Origin: CAZWUW01 sp964636895
GTDB lineage: Bacteria > Bacillota > Thermincolia > Thermincolales > CAZWUW01
NCBI GenBank assembly: GCA_964636895.1
Contig: CAZWUW010000041.1
Coordinates: 1 to 26,932, forward strand
DNA: 26,932 nt
Direction: 5' to 3'
The notes beneath the pieces are model-generated. The model worked only from the letters and a program-made list of their open reading frames with translations, was not told the origin of the DNA and ran no database searches. Made by a program: the position numbers and the translations under genes. How positions within the stretch are numbered: position 1 is the first letter of the stretch; each line of letters opens with the position of its first letter. Positions 15,099 through 23,984 of this stretch are shown piece after piece.

Positions 15099-16031
15099 TT
15101 ACCTCTCTTCCCGATCATAGGGCAGCCCTAATGCACCGGGGGTAGCCACCCGTCTTTTGGCCGTTTCCCGAGTGGCAATGATTAACACAATGATTGTAAG
15201 TACGTACGGCAGCATCTTCAAAAAATTAGTGTCAATTTTAATCAACCCCATGGCCTGCAAGCTGTAACCTAAGGCATCAACCCCACCGAAAATATAAGCC
15301 CCAATCAGGGCTTTAACCGGATCCCAGGTGGCAAAAATAACCAGCGCAACCGCAATCCAACCCCGGCCGGCAGTCATGTTTTCCAGCCAGGAAGGGGCAT
15401 AAGCCAGAGAAAGGTAAGCACCGCCGATACCGGCCAGCATACCGCCAAACACAACGTACATGTACCTGTTCAGGAATACATTTATCCCAACCGCGTCCGC
15501 TGCTGCCGGGTTTTCCCCTACTGCCCGCAGGTTTAGGCCAAGCCTTGTTTTGTAAAGGTAAAACCATAATAACGGTACTATTAAGTAACTTAAATAAACC
15601 AGCGCATCCTGCTGAAAAAAAACGGGGCCCACAAAAGGCAATTCACTTAGCCCAGGCACCGGCACCTTACGAAACGGATTAGCCACCGGAATACCGACCA
15701 TGGCCTTGCCCAGATAACCGCTTAACCCGGTGCCAAACAAGGTTAGGGCCAGGCCGCTGACCACCTGATTGGCCTGCAGGGTAATGGTCAGGAAGGCATG
15801 AATCATGGCCAGCGCCCCGCCTGCCAGCATCGCCGCAACGATACCCAGCCAGTGATTGCCGCTCTGCACCGTAACGATAAAACCGCTTACCGCACCAATC
15901 AGCATAAGCCCTTCCATGCCCAGATTGAGAATCCCCGCCCGCTCAGTTACCAGTGCTCCCAGCGCCGCATATAATATTGGCGTCCCGGCTGTAACCGCTG
16001 TAGCCAGTATCGCTATTTCCACTCCCGGCAT
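15099..16031 (-). CDS. nupQ: Nucleoside ABC transporter permease, NupQ/YufQ type
   Basis: ATG 16031 is chosen since AGGAGGG lies 6 nt upstream, inside the end of the preceding permease gene, whose stop is 1 nt away. The 310-residue protein is very hydrophobic with about 8-9 membrane spans. The N-terminal block PILYAALGALVTERAGILNLGMEGLMLIGA and the later LRAVGENPAAADAVGI loop (the cytoplasmic coupling segment for the ATPase) are typical of BPD_transp_2 permeases of the BMP/nucleoside group. It should pair with the longer permease upstream and form a heterodimeric channel. Last gene of the operon, followed by the terminator at 15028-15062. Confidence 0.9.
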   Translation of the reverse strand: MPGVEIAILATAVTAGTPILYAALGALVTERAGILNLGMEGLMLIGAVSGFIVTVQSGNHWLGIVAAMLAGGALAMIHAFLTITLQANQVVSGLALTLFGTGLSGYLGKAMVGIPVANPFRKVPVPGLSELPFVGPVFFQQDALVYLSYLIVPLLWFYLYKTRLGLNLRAVGENPAAADAVGINVFLNRYMYVVFGGMLAGIGGAYLSLAYAPSWLENMTAGRGWIAVALVIFATWDPVKALIGAYIFGGVDALGYSLQAMGLIKIDTNFLKMLPYVLTIIVLIIATRETAKRRVATPGALGLPYDREER

Positions 16032-16032
16032 C

Positions 16033-17118
16033 TTAATCCCTCCTGCCCCGGCCAAATTTAATCGCATACCGGTTTAGTATTTCGCCGCCCAACACAAAAA
16101 ACAAAATCAACCCCTGCAGCATGGCCACAATAGCCGCCGGCACACCGCTGGACTGAATCGAGTACCCGCCGACCTGCAGACCGCCAAACAGAAATGAGAC
16201 CAGGATAATAGCCCACGGGTTTAGTTTGCTCAGCCAGGCAATAATGATTGCCGTGTAACCGTAACCCGCCGATATCTCAGGCTGCATGCGCTGGATTACG
16301 CCGGAAACCTCGGACATGCCGGCGATACCGGCCAGGCCGCCGCTCAAAAACATTACCAGCAATATATTTTTCACCATGCTCATGCCGGCATATCTGGCAG
16401 CATTGGGGCTTTCTCCAATTACCCGAACCTCAAAACCCCATTTCGTACGGCGCAGCATGATATAAATTACCACTGCCGCTACCAGGCCGATAACCAGGCC
16501 AAAGTGGACACGGGTGTTAAAAAATGAAGGCAGCACGGCAGCTTCCGAAAAAGGTGCGGAAAGCGGGAAGTTATAGCCGTTAGGATCCTTCCATGGCCCG
16601 TAGACCAGGTAGTTTACCCAAAAAATAGCCACATAGTTCATCATCAGGGTTGTTATGGTTTCGTTAACCTTCAGATATGCCCGCGGTATTGCCGGCAGCA
16701 GTCCCCAAATCCCCCCGGCTACTGCTCCGGCCAACAGCATTGCCGGCAGCAAAACCCAGGCCGGGGCATCAGGAAAAGACAGGGCCACCCAACCGGCACC
16801 GAAAGCGCCCATATATAACTGCCCCTCAGCGCCTATATTCCATAATTGCATCCGAAAAGCCAGGGAAACTCCGAGACCGGCCAGAATTAAGGGAATTGCC
16901 TTGACCACCGTCTCAGATAAGCCGTAACCTGAACCAAAGGCACCGGTCAACATAGCCTGGTAAACTGCAACAGGGTCACGTCCGGTCAGCAATAAAAAAA
17001 TACCGCCCATTACCAGGGCCAGAAATACGGATGTAATAGGAATCAGCACAGGTGCCAGCGGTGAAGGCTGCAACTTTTTTTCCAGCCGTAATACATTGCC
17101 GATAAGCTTAACACTCAT
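16033..17118 (-). CDS. nupP: Nucleoside ABC transporter permease, NupP/YufP type
   Basis: A 361-residue integral membrane protein with roughly 9-10 hydrophobic segments. Family features: LAFRMQLWNIGAEGQLYMGAFGA near 86-108, LKVNETITTLMMNYVAIFWVNYL near 149-171, and the coupling motif RVIGESPNAARYAGM. It is the long permease of the BMP-type transporter and partner of the 310-residue permease. Its start overlaps the end of the ATPase gene by 11 bp, which implies translational coupling. Confidence 0.9.
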   Translation of the reverse strand: MSVKLIGNVLRLEKKLQPSPLAPVLIPITSVFLALVMGGIFLLLTGRDPVAVYQAMLTGAFGSGYGLSETVVKAIPLILAGLGVSLAFRMQLWNIGAEGQLYMGAFGAGWVALSFPDAPAWVLLPAMLLAGAVAGGIWGLLPAIPRAYLKVNETITTLMMNYVAIFWVNYLVYGPWKDPNGYNFPLSAPFSEAAVLPSFFNTRVHFGLVIGLVAAVVIYIMLRRTKWGFEVRVIGESPNAARYAGMSMVKNILLVMFLSGGLAGIAGMSEVSGVIQRMQPEISAGYGYTAIIIAWLSKLNPWAIILVSFLFGGLQVGGYSIQSSGVPAAIVAMLQGLILFFVLGGEILNRYAIKFGRGRRD

Positions 17119-18640
17119 GCGCTGTCGCCTCCATTTTGACTGTCCCGACCATCATTTGTCCAATGGTCTCAATATCTGCATCTGTGGTAGGCAATAAACC
17201 CGTCACCCGGCCTTCATAAAGTACGGCCACCTGATCCGCCAGGTTAAATATTTCGTCCAGGTCCTCGGAAATCAGCAGAATAGCAGTGCCTGCAGCCCTT
17301 TGCGCCAGCAGGATTTTATAGACGGCTTCGGTAGCCCCGATGTCCAGCCCGCGAACCGGATACACGGCAACAATTAATTTGGGCTTGGCCGAAATCTCCC
17401 TGGCCAGCAGCAGCCTTTGCAAGTTGCCGCCTGACATGAGTTTAACCGGTGTTTCCAGCCCCGGCGTTTTGACCTCAAATTCGTTCACCAGCCGCTCAGC
17501 CCGTTCTTTGGCCAGTCGGGCATTAATAAATATTTTTCCCGCCATAGCCGGGCTCCGGTAATCCTTCAAAATCAAATTGTCCATCGCACCCAGGCCAGGT
17601 ACCAGCCCCATGCCCAAACGGTCTTCGGGCACATAAGCTACCCCGGCGGCAATAATTTCCCCGGGGCCTTTGCCGGTCATATCAGCGCCGTTAATAACAA
17701 CCTGACCGGCAGCAGTCCGGCGTATACCGGTGATTACTTCGGCCAATTCCTTCTGGCCGTTACCGGCGACGCCGGCAATGCCCAGAATCTCCCCCGCCCT
17801 TATCTGCAGCGAAATGTTTTGCAGCGCCTTATGCCCCTTATCACCAAGGGCGGCTACCGCCTTCAGTTCCAATACGGTGCCCCCCGGTCTGGCCGGAGCT
17901 TTACCGGTATCCAGCATTATTTCACGATCCACCATCAACCGGGTAAGTTCCCGCTCATCGGTTTCCGCTTTTAACACCGTAGCAACAGACTTACCGCCCC
18001 GCAGGACAGTAATCCGGTCCGCCAGGGCCATAACCTCAGTAAGCTTATGCGTGATTACCACTACCGCCCGGCCGCTGTCGGCCATTTTGCGCAGGGTTAC
18101 AAACAAGTCCCGCACTTCCTGCGGCGTCAAAACCGCCGTAGGCTCGTCCAAAATAAGAATATCCGCACCCCGGTAAAGCATTTTAACAATTTCTACCCGT
18201 TGCTGTTCACCTACCGATAACTGCCATACCTTGGCCCGGGGCTCGAGTTGCAGCCCAAAACGGTCGGATAACCGGCTAATTTGCTCCTCGGTTTTTTTTC
18301 TCTGCAATAACAAGCCCTGCCCGCAGGAGCCAAGAATAACATTCTCAGCCACGCTAAAAGGGTGAACCAGCCGAAAATGCTGGTGTACCATGCCTATGCC
18401 GGCGCTGATAGCATCCCGGGGCGAATTCAGCACAGTGCGTAAACCCCGGACGTATATTTCTCCTTCATCAGGCCGGTATAATCCGGTCAGAATATTCATC
18501 AGGGTACTTTTCCCGGCCCCGTTTTCGCCCAGCAGGGCATGGATTTCCCCGGCCCTGACCTGCAAATTGATGCCCTCATTAGCCAGCACCCCGGGGAAAC
18601 GTTTGGTGATATTTTTCATTTCCACTAACGGCTTAGTCAT
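17108..18640 (-). CDS. nupO: Nucleoside ABC transporter ATPase with two ATP-binding domains, NupO/YufO type
   Basis: A 510-residue tandem ATPase. First domain: Walker A GENGAGKS (38-45), signature LSVGEQQ (141-147), Walker B ILILDEP (161-167). Second domain: Walker A replaced by GVAGNGQ, signature MSGGNLQRLLLAREI, and Walker B region LIVAVYPVRGLDIGA, where the catalytic Glu is absent and the usual PTRGLD reads PVRGLD. A degenerate second site is usual for this ribose/nucleoside class, so hydrolysis should be at the first site. ATG 18640 has GAGGTAA just upstream. It follows the binding-protein gene by 123 bp that contain a stem-loop. Confidence 0.92.
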   Translation of the reverse strand: MTKPLVEMKNITKRFPGVLANEGINLQVRAGEIHALLGENGAGKSTLMNILTGLYRPDEGEIYVRGLRTVLNSPRDAISAGIGMVHQHFRLVHPFSVAENVILGSCGQGLLLQRKKTEEQISRLSDRFGLQLEPRAKVWQLSVGEQQRVEIVKMLYRGADILILDEPTAVLTPQEVRDLFVTLRKMADSGRAVVVITHKLTEVMALADRITVLRGGKSVATVLKAETDERELTRLMVDREIMLDTGKAPARPGGTVLELKAVAALGDKGHKALQNISLQIRAGEILGIAGVAGNGQKELAEVITGIRRTAAGQVVINGADMTGKGPGEIIAAGVAYVPEDRLGMGLVPGLGAMDNLILKDYRSPAMAGKIFINARLAKERAERLVNEFEVKTPGLETPVKLMSGGNLQRLLLAREISAKPKLIVAVYPVRGLDIGATEAVYKILLAQRAAGTAILLISEDLDEIFNLADQVAVLYEGRVTGLLPTTDADIETIGQMMVGTVKMEATAHEC

Positions 18641-18669
18641 TTACCTCTGTCCCCTATCCACAATAAATA

Positions 18670-18703
18670 GCCGCCGGCGGATCCATGCGAACCCACCGGC
18701 AGC
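18670..18703 (-). promoter_or_regulatory. Stem-loop between binding protein and ATPase genes
   Basis: On the minus strand GCTGCCGGTG (18703-18694) pairs with CGCCGGCGGC (18679-18670) with two G-U pairs. No T-run follows. Such intercistronic hairpins often stabilise or partly terminate, giving more solute-binding protein than transporter. Role inferred. Confidence 0.5.
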
Positions 18704-18763
18704 CATTGGGCGCTTAAAACTCTTTGGCTTTTATTACTGCCGCATTTATTATTGCCACTTTAA

Positions 18764-19903
18764 TTACTGCTGTTTAATGGTTCCCTCAACACCCTGAACA
18801 AACCAGTCAAAACTCAGCTTATCCTTATCCGGCAGGTCTTTGCCGGCAGGCACTCGCTCTTTGCCGGACTGGTCTTTGAGCGGACCATTAAAGACATCCC
18901 ATTTGCCATCCATAATTTCTTTTTTCTTGGCATCCACCAGTTTTTTCACATCTTCGGAGACCATTGGGCCATACGGTGCCAGGTCAACTATACCGTCAGC
19001 CATGGGGCCCCAGTACTGCTCACTCTTCCAGGTCTTATTCTTCACTGCGTCCACAGTCTTAACATAATACGGTCCCCAGTTCCATACCGGACCGGTCAGC
19101 ACAGCTTTAGGCGCAAATTTGCTCATATCGCTGTTATAGCTGACACCAAATTTACCGCGATCCTCAGCAGCCTGCTGCGGGCCGGGAGTATCCTGGTGCT
19201 GGGCAATTACATCAGCGCCGCCGGTATCAAGCAGACTCAGCGCCGCATTCTTTTCAGCGGCCGGGTCATACCAGGTATTGGTCCAAACCACCTTTACCTT
19301 GGCCTTGGGATTAACTGACTGTACGCCGAGGGTAAAGGCATTGATGCCCCGGACTACTTCCGGAATCGGGAAAGCGGCTACATAGCCGATAGTATTGGTT
19401 TTAGTGGTCTTGCCGGCAACTATGCCGGAGAGGTAACGGGCCTGATAAATCCGGCCAAAATATGTGCCTACGTTCTCAGCTGTCTTATAACCGGAACAGT
19501 GCAGGAATACCACATCGGGAAACTTCTTGGCCACGTTGATTACATAATCCATATAACCGTAGCTGGTGGCGAAAATTACCTTGTTGCCCTTTTGTGCCAG
19601 CTCGGTCAATACTCTTTCTGCATCCGGGCCTTCCTTAACATTCTCCACAAAAGTGGTTTCTACATAAGACAGTTGCTCTTCCATGTATTTTTTGCCCTGA
19701 TCATGGGCGTATGTCCAACCGGCATCACCAACAGGGCCGATGTAGACAAAGGCAACCTTGAGCTTCTCTTCAACCGGAACCTGGGAGTTCGCCGCAGGAT
19801 TCTGTTTTGCGGGCTCTTCCTTTTTTGCCCCGCAGCCGGTCACAATCAGTGCCAGTGCTAATACCAGCACAGCCAAAAACGCATACTTTTTAAATTTAAA
19901 CAA
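18764..19903 (-). CDS. BMP family nucleoside-binding lipoprotein
   Basis: A 379-residue solute-binding lipoprotein. The start is TTG 19901-19903 with GGAGGGG 7 nt upstream. Residues 1-24 are a lipoprotein signal ending in IVTGC with Cys24. The mature protein starts with a charged linker and then KVAFVYIGPVGDAGWTYAHD (the D-A-G-W-T-Y block typical of the BMP/PnrA/Med family), later FGRIYQARYLSGIVAG and VAAFPIPEVVRGINAF. BMP proteins bind purine nucleosides at the outer membrane face and deliver them to the ABC permeases encoded next. First gene of the four-gene operon. The 239 bp upstream show only a weak promoter candidate and no riboswitch fold that I recognise. Confidence 0.92.
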   Translation of the reverse strand: MFKFKKYAFLAVLVLALALIVTGCGAKKEEPAKQNPAANSQVPVEEKLKVAFVYIGPVGDAGWTYAHDQGKKYMEEQLSYVETTFVENVKEGPDAERVLTELAQKGNKVIFATSYGYMDYVINVAKKFPDVVFLHCSGYKTAENVGTYFGRIYQARYLSGIVAGKTTKTNTIGYVAAFPIPEVVRGINAFTLGVQSVNPKAKVKVVWTNTWYDPAAEKNAALSLLDTGGADVIAQHQDTPGPQQAAEDRGKFGVSYNSDMSKFAPKAVLTGPVWNWGPYYVKTVDAVKNKTWKSEQYWGPMADGIVDLAPYGPMVSEDVKKLVDAKKKEIMDGKWDVFNGPLKDQSGKERVPAGKDLPDKDKLSFDWFVQGVEGTIKQQ

Positions 19904-20075
19904 AGCTTTTCCCCTCCAAAATGTTTTTTAATTTGTCAAAACAAAAGTTTTTCCGCACCCCTCCTCGACTAACCCCTTTGTTAATAAATAGTTAATATTA
20001 TGTCTTCCATAAAAAACGACAAAATTCCTGCCAACTGCAAAAAAAATCTTACGGCTAACTCTGCCGGCAAAAAAA

Positions 20076-20084
20076 TGGTATAAT
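20076..20084 (+). promoter_or_regulatory. Extended -10 promoter of nadE
   Basis: TGGTATAAT gives a perfect -10 (20079-20084) with the TGn extension. No good -35 lies at 16-18 bp, as expected for extended -10 promoters. It is 58 bp ahead of the start codon. Confidence 0.55.
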
Positions 20085-20142
20085 AATAAGTATCTTTAGA
20101 AAAATAAGCTTTACATCTAACCGACACTGGAGGGATGACCCC

Positions 20143-22089
20143 ATGTCCATACATGGCTTTATAAAAGTCGCGGCGGTGTCACCGGCAATAAAAGTAGCCG
20201 ACCCGGAATACAACATCGCTGAGATAGAAAGATTTATCAGCATGGCTGATGAAAACGATGCTGCCATAGTGGTTTTTCCCGAATTATGTGTGACCGGCTA
20301 TACTGCCGCCGATTTATTTGGACAAAAACTGTTCCTTGATAAATCTCTCGATTGTCTGACCCGGCTGCTGGCCTCCACCAAAACTGCCGGTGTAACGGCA
20401 TTAATCGGCATGCCGGTATTGGTGGACCAAAAACTATATAACTGCGCCGTGGTTATCCATCAGGGCAGGATACTGGGTATTGTGCCGAAAATGTACCCGG
20501 CGAATTACAAAGAGTTTTATGAAAAAAGATGGTTTTCTTCCGGCCATATAATCAGTAAAAACAAGTCTGAAATAGACCTCCTTGGCCAAACCATTCCTTT
20601 TGGCAATCTGATTTTCAAATGCCTGGATTTGGGTTTTACGCTTGGCATCGAAATCTGTGAGGATTTATGGGCCGTTGTGCCGCCCAGCTCTTATCTGGCG
20701 CTAAACGGTGCCCTGCTGTTGGCCAACCTGTCGGCCAGTAATGACCTGGTAAGTAAAGCCGATTACAGAAGGCAGTTAATCTCCCAGCAAAGCGCCCGCT
20801 GTATGTGTGGATATATTTATGCCTCAGCCGGTGTGCATGAATCTACTACCGATAATGTTTTCGGCGGCGAATGTCTGATTGCGGAAAACGGCGCCATCTT
20901 AAACAGCTCCCAGCGGTTTAACCGGGACAGCGCCATTATCTATACCGAAATTGATATTGACCGGCTGTCGTCGGAGCGTCAGGTAAACAAAACCTTTGCC
21001 GATAATTATGAATTTGATGCCGGTCACAGAAAATACAGCACGGTGGAATTCTTAAGCGCCGGCAACACTGATGGCAGTCAGGCCAAATTTACCCGGCCGG
21101 TGCCGCCTTACCCCTTTATTCCGGCCGACCCGCAAACAAGGGATGACCGGTGTGCCGAAATATTTAACATTCAGGTGGCCGGACTGGCCAAAAGACTGGC
21201 CCACACGGGCATAAAACACGCCGTGCTTGGCGTTTCCGGCGGTCTTGATTCCACCCTGGCCTTGCTGGTGGCGGCAAAAACCTTTGCAGTAGCAGGTCTG
21301 CCGCCGGAAAACATTTATGCCGTCACCATGCCGGGCTTCGGCACAACCGACACAACCTATACCAACGCCTTGCAATTAATGCAAGTAATGCGCGTCAATA
21401 TCAGAGAAATTGATATCAAAGCCGCCTGCCGGCAGCATTTTATCGATATCGGTCATAATGAGGATATCCATGATATCACTTATGAAAACGTCCAGGCCCG
21501 GGAACGCACGCAGATTCTCATGAATATTGCCAACAAAATCAACGGCCTGGTTATCGGCACCGGCGACTTATCAGAACTGGCGCTGGGCTGGTGCACCTAC
21601 AGTGGTGACCATATCTCCATGTATGCGGTTAACTGCGGCATTCCCAAAACACTGGTCAGGTATTTGATAAAATGGATTGCCGATAATGTAGCGGAAAACG
21701 CAACCCAGGCGGTGCTGAACAGTATTCTGAACACCCCTATCAGCCCCGAGCTGCTGCCCCCCGATGCCTGCGGGCAGATCACGCAAAAAACGGAAGATGT
21801 TATCGGCCCCTATGAGCTGCATGACTTTTTCCTGTATTATGCGGTCAGGTTCGGCATGCCCCCCAAAAAAGTATTGTTCCTGGCCGGTCAGGCCTTTCAG
21901 GACAAATATTCGCTAGCGGAGCTTACAAAATGGCTCAAAGTCTTTTATGGCAGGTTTTTCAGCCAACAATTCAAACGCAGTTGTTTACCGGACGGACCGA
22001 AGGTGGGCACCATTTCCCTGTCGCCCAGGGGCGATTGGCGCATGCCCAGTGATGCGGAAGTAACTTTATGGCTCAAGGAGTTGGATTAA
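20143..22089 (+). CDS. nadE: Glutamine-dependent NAD+ synthetase
   Basis: A 648-residue two-domain enzyme making NAD+ from nicotinate adenine dinucleotide, ATP and glutamine. ATG 20143 has GGAGGG 8 nt upstream. Residues 1-290 are the nitrilase-type glutaminase with the triad Glu47 (FPELCVTGY), Lys116 (VPKMY) and Cys172 (IEICEDLW). Residues about 335-640 are the synthetase, with the ATP pyrophosphatase loop SGGLDS (365-370) and GTGDLSELALGWCTYSGDH. This is the long NadE form, able to use glutamine directly by an ammonia tunnel between domains. Length is normal. Monocistronic: own promoter and a strong terminator. Confidence 0.96.
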   Translation: MSIHGFIKVAAVSPAIKVADPEYNIAEIERFISMADENDAAIVVFPELCVTGYTAADLFGQKLFLDKSLDCLTRLLASTKTAGVTALIGMPVLVDQKLYNCAVVIHQGRILGIVPKMYPANYKEFYEKRWFSSGHIISKNKSEIDLLGQTIPFGNLIFKCLDLGFTLGIEICEDLWAVVPPSSYLALNGALLLANLSASNDLVSKADYRRQLISQQSARCMCGYIYASAGVHESTTDNVFGGECLIAENGAILNSSQRFNRDSAIIYTEIDIDRLSSERQVNKTFADNYEFDAGHRKYSTVEFLSAGNTDGSQAKFTRPVPPYPFIPADPQTRDDRCAEIFNIQVAGLAKRLAHTGIKHAVLGVSGGLDSTLALLVAAKTFAVAGLPPENIYAVTMPGFGTTDTTYTNALQLMQVMRVNIREIDIKAACRQHFIDIGHNEDIHDITYENVQARERTQILMNIANKINGLVIGTGDLSELALGWCTYSGDHISMYAVNCGIPKTLVRYLIKWIADNVAENATQAVLNSILNTPISPELLPPDACGQITQKTEDVIGPYELHDFFLYYAVRFGMPPKKVLFLAGQAFQDKYSLAELTKWLKVFYGRFFSQQFKRSCLPDGPKVGTISLSPRGDWRMPSDAEVTLWLKELD

Positions 22090-22134
22090 AGCCGGCCGTT
22101 ACAGGTTACAGGCACGGAAAAAGATCAAAAGACG

Positions 22135-22184
22135 AAAAAACGAAAGGGGCATTCGCTTGATGACGACTGCCCCTTTCGTTTTTT
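22135..22184. terminator. Terminator after nadE, probably bidirectional
   Basis: AAAAAACGAAAGGGGCA (22135-22151) and TGCCCCTTTCGTTTTTT (22168-22184) are fully complementary around a 16-nt loop. A-tract and T-tract on either side let it serve nadE and the convergent lipoprotein gene. Confidence 0.9.
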
Positions 22185-22198
22185 ATTGCAAAATTTAT

Positions 22199-22783
22199 TT
22201 ATTGCGGAATTGAAACACTCATTACACCAACCGTCTGATTCCCGGACTTCAGCGGCAGGAATACCTTCTGATAACTTGATGAACCCAGGCTGCCGGCTGA
22301 GGTGACTGACGCCTTACCACTTTTAATGGTTTCAGCAACGGCCGCCGGGGTCGGGAAATCTGCGGAAAGCACCCTTTTGCCGTTCGCGTCTGTGTTGGCC
22401 ACATTACTGGAGATCCTGGTCTGATTTACATAAATGGAGACCATGCTGTTCGGATAAATTCCGGCCACAGCATCAACTATGCCGTAATTATCGTTTTCCG
22501 TGTAAGCGCCTTTTTTAAGCGTAGTACCGGAAACCTGCCATTCCCCGGCATATTTTTCGTCTAAGGCCTTGGTTATTTTGTTTTCCACTTCCTTCACATC
22601 AACCGGCTTACCGGCGGCAGGCTTGTCACCTGTATTAGCGCCATCAATAGAAGGGTGGCCCTGGGGCAGCTGCTGCTGGGTAACCGGCGGCGGCGTATTC
22701 TGGGCCGTTTCTTTTTTCGAACACCCGGCACCAACAACAATTAACAATCCAATCATAGCTGAAACTACAATTTTTTTACGCAT
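22199..22783 (-). CDS. Putative lipoprotein, unknown function
   Basis: A 194-residue lipoprotein with ATG close behind AAGGAGG. Residues 1-21 are a lipoprotein signal (lipobox VGAGC, Cys21), followed by a Pro/Gln-rich linker to about residue 60. The rest (about 62-194) is a small alpha/beta domain with a C-terminal strand pattern YQKVFLPLKSGNQTVGVMSV. That is loosely like the end of a single Cache-type sensor domain, but too weak to name. A perfect -10, TATAAT, lies on the minus strand at 22846-22841, 58 bp upstream, without a good -35. It shares a terminator with nadE. Confidence 0.75.
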   Translation of the reverse strand: MRKKIVVSAMIGLLIVVGAGCSKKETAQNTPPPVTQQQLPQGHPSIDGANTGDKPAAGKPVDVKEVENKITKALDEKYAGEWQVSGTTLKKGAYTENDNYGIVDAVAGIYPNSMVSIYVNQTRISSNVANTDANGKRVLSADFPTPAAVAETIKSGKASVTSAGSLGSSSYQKVFLPLKSGNQTVGVMSVSIPQ

Positions 22784-22912
22784 AAATCCTCCTTAATCTA
22801 CTGGTTTTTCCGCCTTACGGAATCTTGATTTTACCTTTAAATTATAACGCTTTCTCTTACTTAAAACCAGTATTTTTTAGAGATTTTATTGTAAATTTAG
22901 TCGCGTTTCAAT

Positions 22913-22934
22913 CAGCCGGGCTTGCGCCTGGCTG
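22913..22934. repeat. Strong hairpin upstream of a 22-codon ORF
   Basis: CAGCCGGGC, loop TTGC, GCCTGGCTG: nine base pairs including one G-T, tight tetraloop. No T-run follows on either strand, so it is not a simple terminator. It sits 38 bp before the ATG at 22973. Confidence 0.55.
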
Positions 22935-22972
22935 TTAATCTCAAAGCTGCCACGATTATGGAGGATTGCTTT

Positions 22973-23041
22973 ATGAAAAAATTACCGCGCTTCCTTAACC
23001 TGACCCAGCCGGAGGTACAGCTCACCAAGCAGGCAGCTTAA
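22973..23041 (+). CDS. Possible 22-residue small ORF
   Basis: ATG 22973 follows a good GGAGG site by 8 nt and encodes MKKLPRFLNLTQPEVQLTKQ, then AA and a stop. It could be a short leader peptide or the surviving start of a lost gene. Its last 20 bp overlap, antisense, the end of the SLH remnant. No family is recognised. The strong ribosome-binding site is the only support. Confidence 0.35.
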   Translation: MKKLPRFLNLTQPEVQLTKQAA

Positions 23042-23489
23042 TATCTAAAGGAACCTGGGCGTATACAGCATCCTCAGTCAATAAGACCGCCAGGGCTCGG
23101 GCCATCTCACCCCTGTTAATGGGTTCATCAGGGTAGAAGCGGTCACTTACCGCATCCATTACAACCATTCCTGAAGCCAACCCGACGGCAACAGAATGAG
23201 CTGCCCAGTGTTTATTGTTAACATCTGCCAAGTCGGGAAGCTCAATTTTATTTTTATCATCGTTCGAAACCTTTACCAGCAGAGCCATTGCCTCTGAACG
23301 GGTAAGAAAAGCATTGAGCCGGAATGTCCCGTCCGGATAACCCTTTAGAATACCGGCTCCATTTGCTGCCATAATATTTCTATAGGCCCAGTGAGCGGGT
23401 TTAACATCCTTAAAGCCGGTCACTGGTTTTTCGAAAACCCGCTCAACTATTCCCAATAAAAGAGTGACTGCTTCCGCCCTGGTTAACGA
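23022..23489 (-). pseudogene. Truncated S-layer homology (SLH) domain protein
   Basis: Minus-strand frame with end of one SLH repeat (LTRAEAVTLLLGIVERVFEK), a full one (FKDVKPAHWAYRNIMAANGA, GILKGYPDGTFRLNAFLTRS) and another (LADVNNKHWAAHSVAVGLAS ... FYPDEPINRGEMARALAVLL), ending at a stop at 23022. SLH repeats anchor proteins to cell-wall polymers. The frame begins directly after a TAA at 23490-23492 with no start codon or ribosome-binding site, so the N-terminal part has been lost. The break adjoins an also truncated AraC-type gene, consistent with one deletion or recombination joining two genes. Confidence 0.75.
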
Positions 23490-23520
23490 TTAAAAAAATC
23501 TATAACTCTATTGATACCAT

Positions 23521-23534
23521 TTATCTCGAGATAA
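23521..23534. repeat. Perfect 14-bp palindrome at the junction of two gene remnants
   Basis: TTATCTCGAGATAA is its own reverse complement. It lies between the lost 5' end of the SLH remnant and the lost 3' end of the AraC-type remnant. Confidence 0.7.
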
Positions 23535-23984
23535 TTACGTTCTCTTAACATAACCGGGCTGTTTATGCACATTTCCCTCTATAAACGAAGAGATTAGATT
23601 CTTTACTTCACTGTCAAAACCAATACCATTTATTTCAAAATCCACAATCTCCCTTCCGTAAATCATACGTGCTGTTTCACACAGGAAATTCTTGTCCGCC
23701 TGAAATGCCAAGAGCAGACAACCTTTCAGCGATGCCGCCGGACCATGCGACTGTTCTGAATTGATGCCAAACAATTTATTAACCTCAAAGGTCCGGACTC
23801 TGTTTCCAATCATGCTGGGCGGCATCGGCGAATACGGAATTAAAAATTCATAGCTTTCATGGACATGGCTGCCCTTTTCCAGGGTTAAATATAATCTGGG
23901 TTCTAAAACTAGAAACTTGTCTGTCATGTGAAATATAACAAACTTCTCCAAGTAGTAAAGGTAAGCACTCACGTTGCAATTCAC
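23535..23984 (-). pseudogene. AraC-type regulator, sensor domain only
   Basis: 149 codons from a GTG at 23984 that overlaps the TGA of the preceding gene; ATG at about residue 20 (MTDKFLVLEP) is an alternative start. The stretch HVHESYEFLIPYSPMPPSMI, then the SEQSHGPAA segment and ETARMIYGREIVDFEINGIGF resemble the cupin-like N-terminal sensor half of AraC family activators. The frame stops at VHKQPGYVKRT, just where the family continues into its linker and two helix-turn-helix motifs. Without those it cannot bind DNA as an AraC protein. Read as a remnant, or a free-standing sensor domain at best. Confidence 0.55.

Noticed and set aside
19904..20142. Possible purine riboswitch ahead of the BMP operon
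   Set aside because: I could not match the conserved loop sequences or the three-stem layout; only a weak promoter-like pair was visible.
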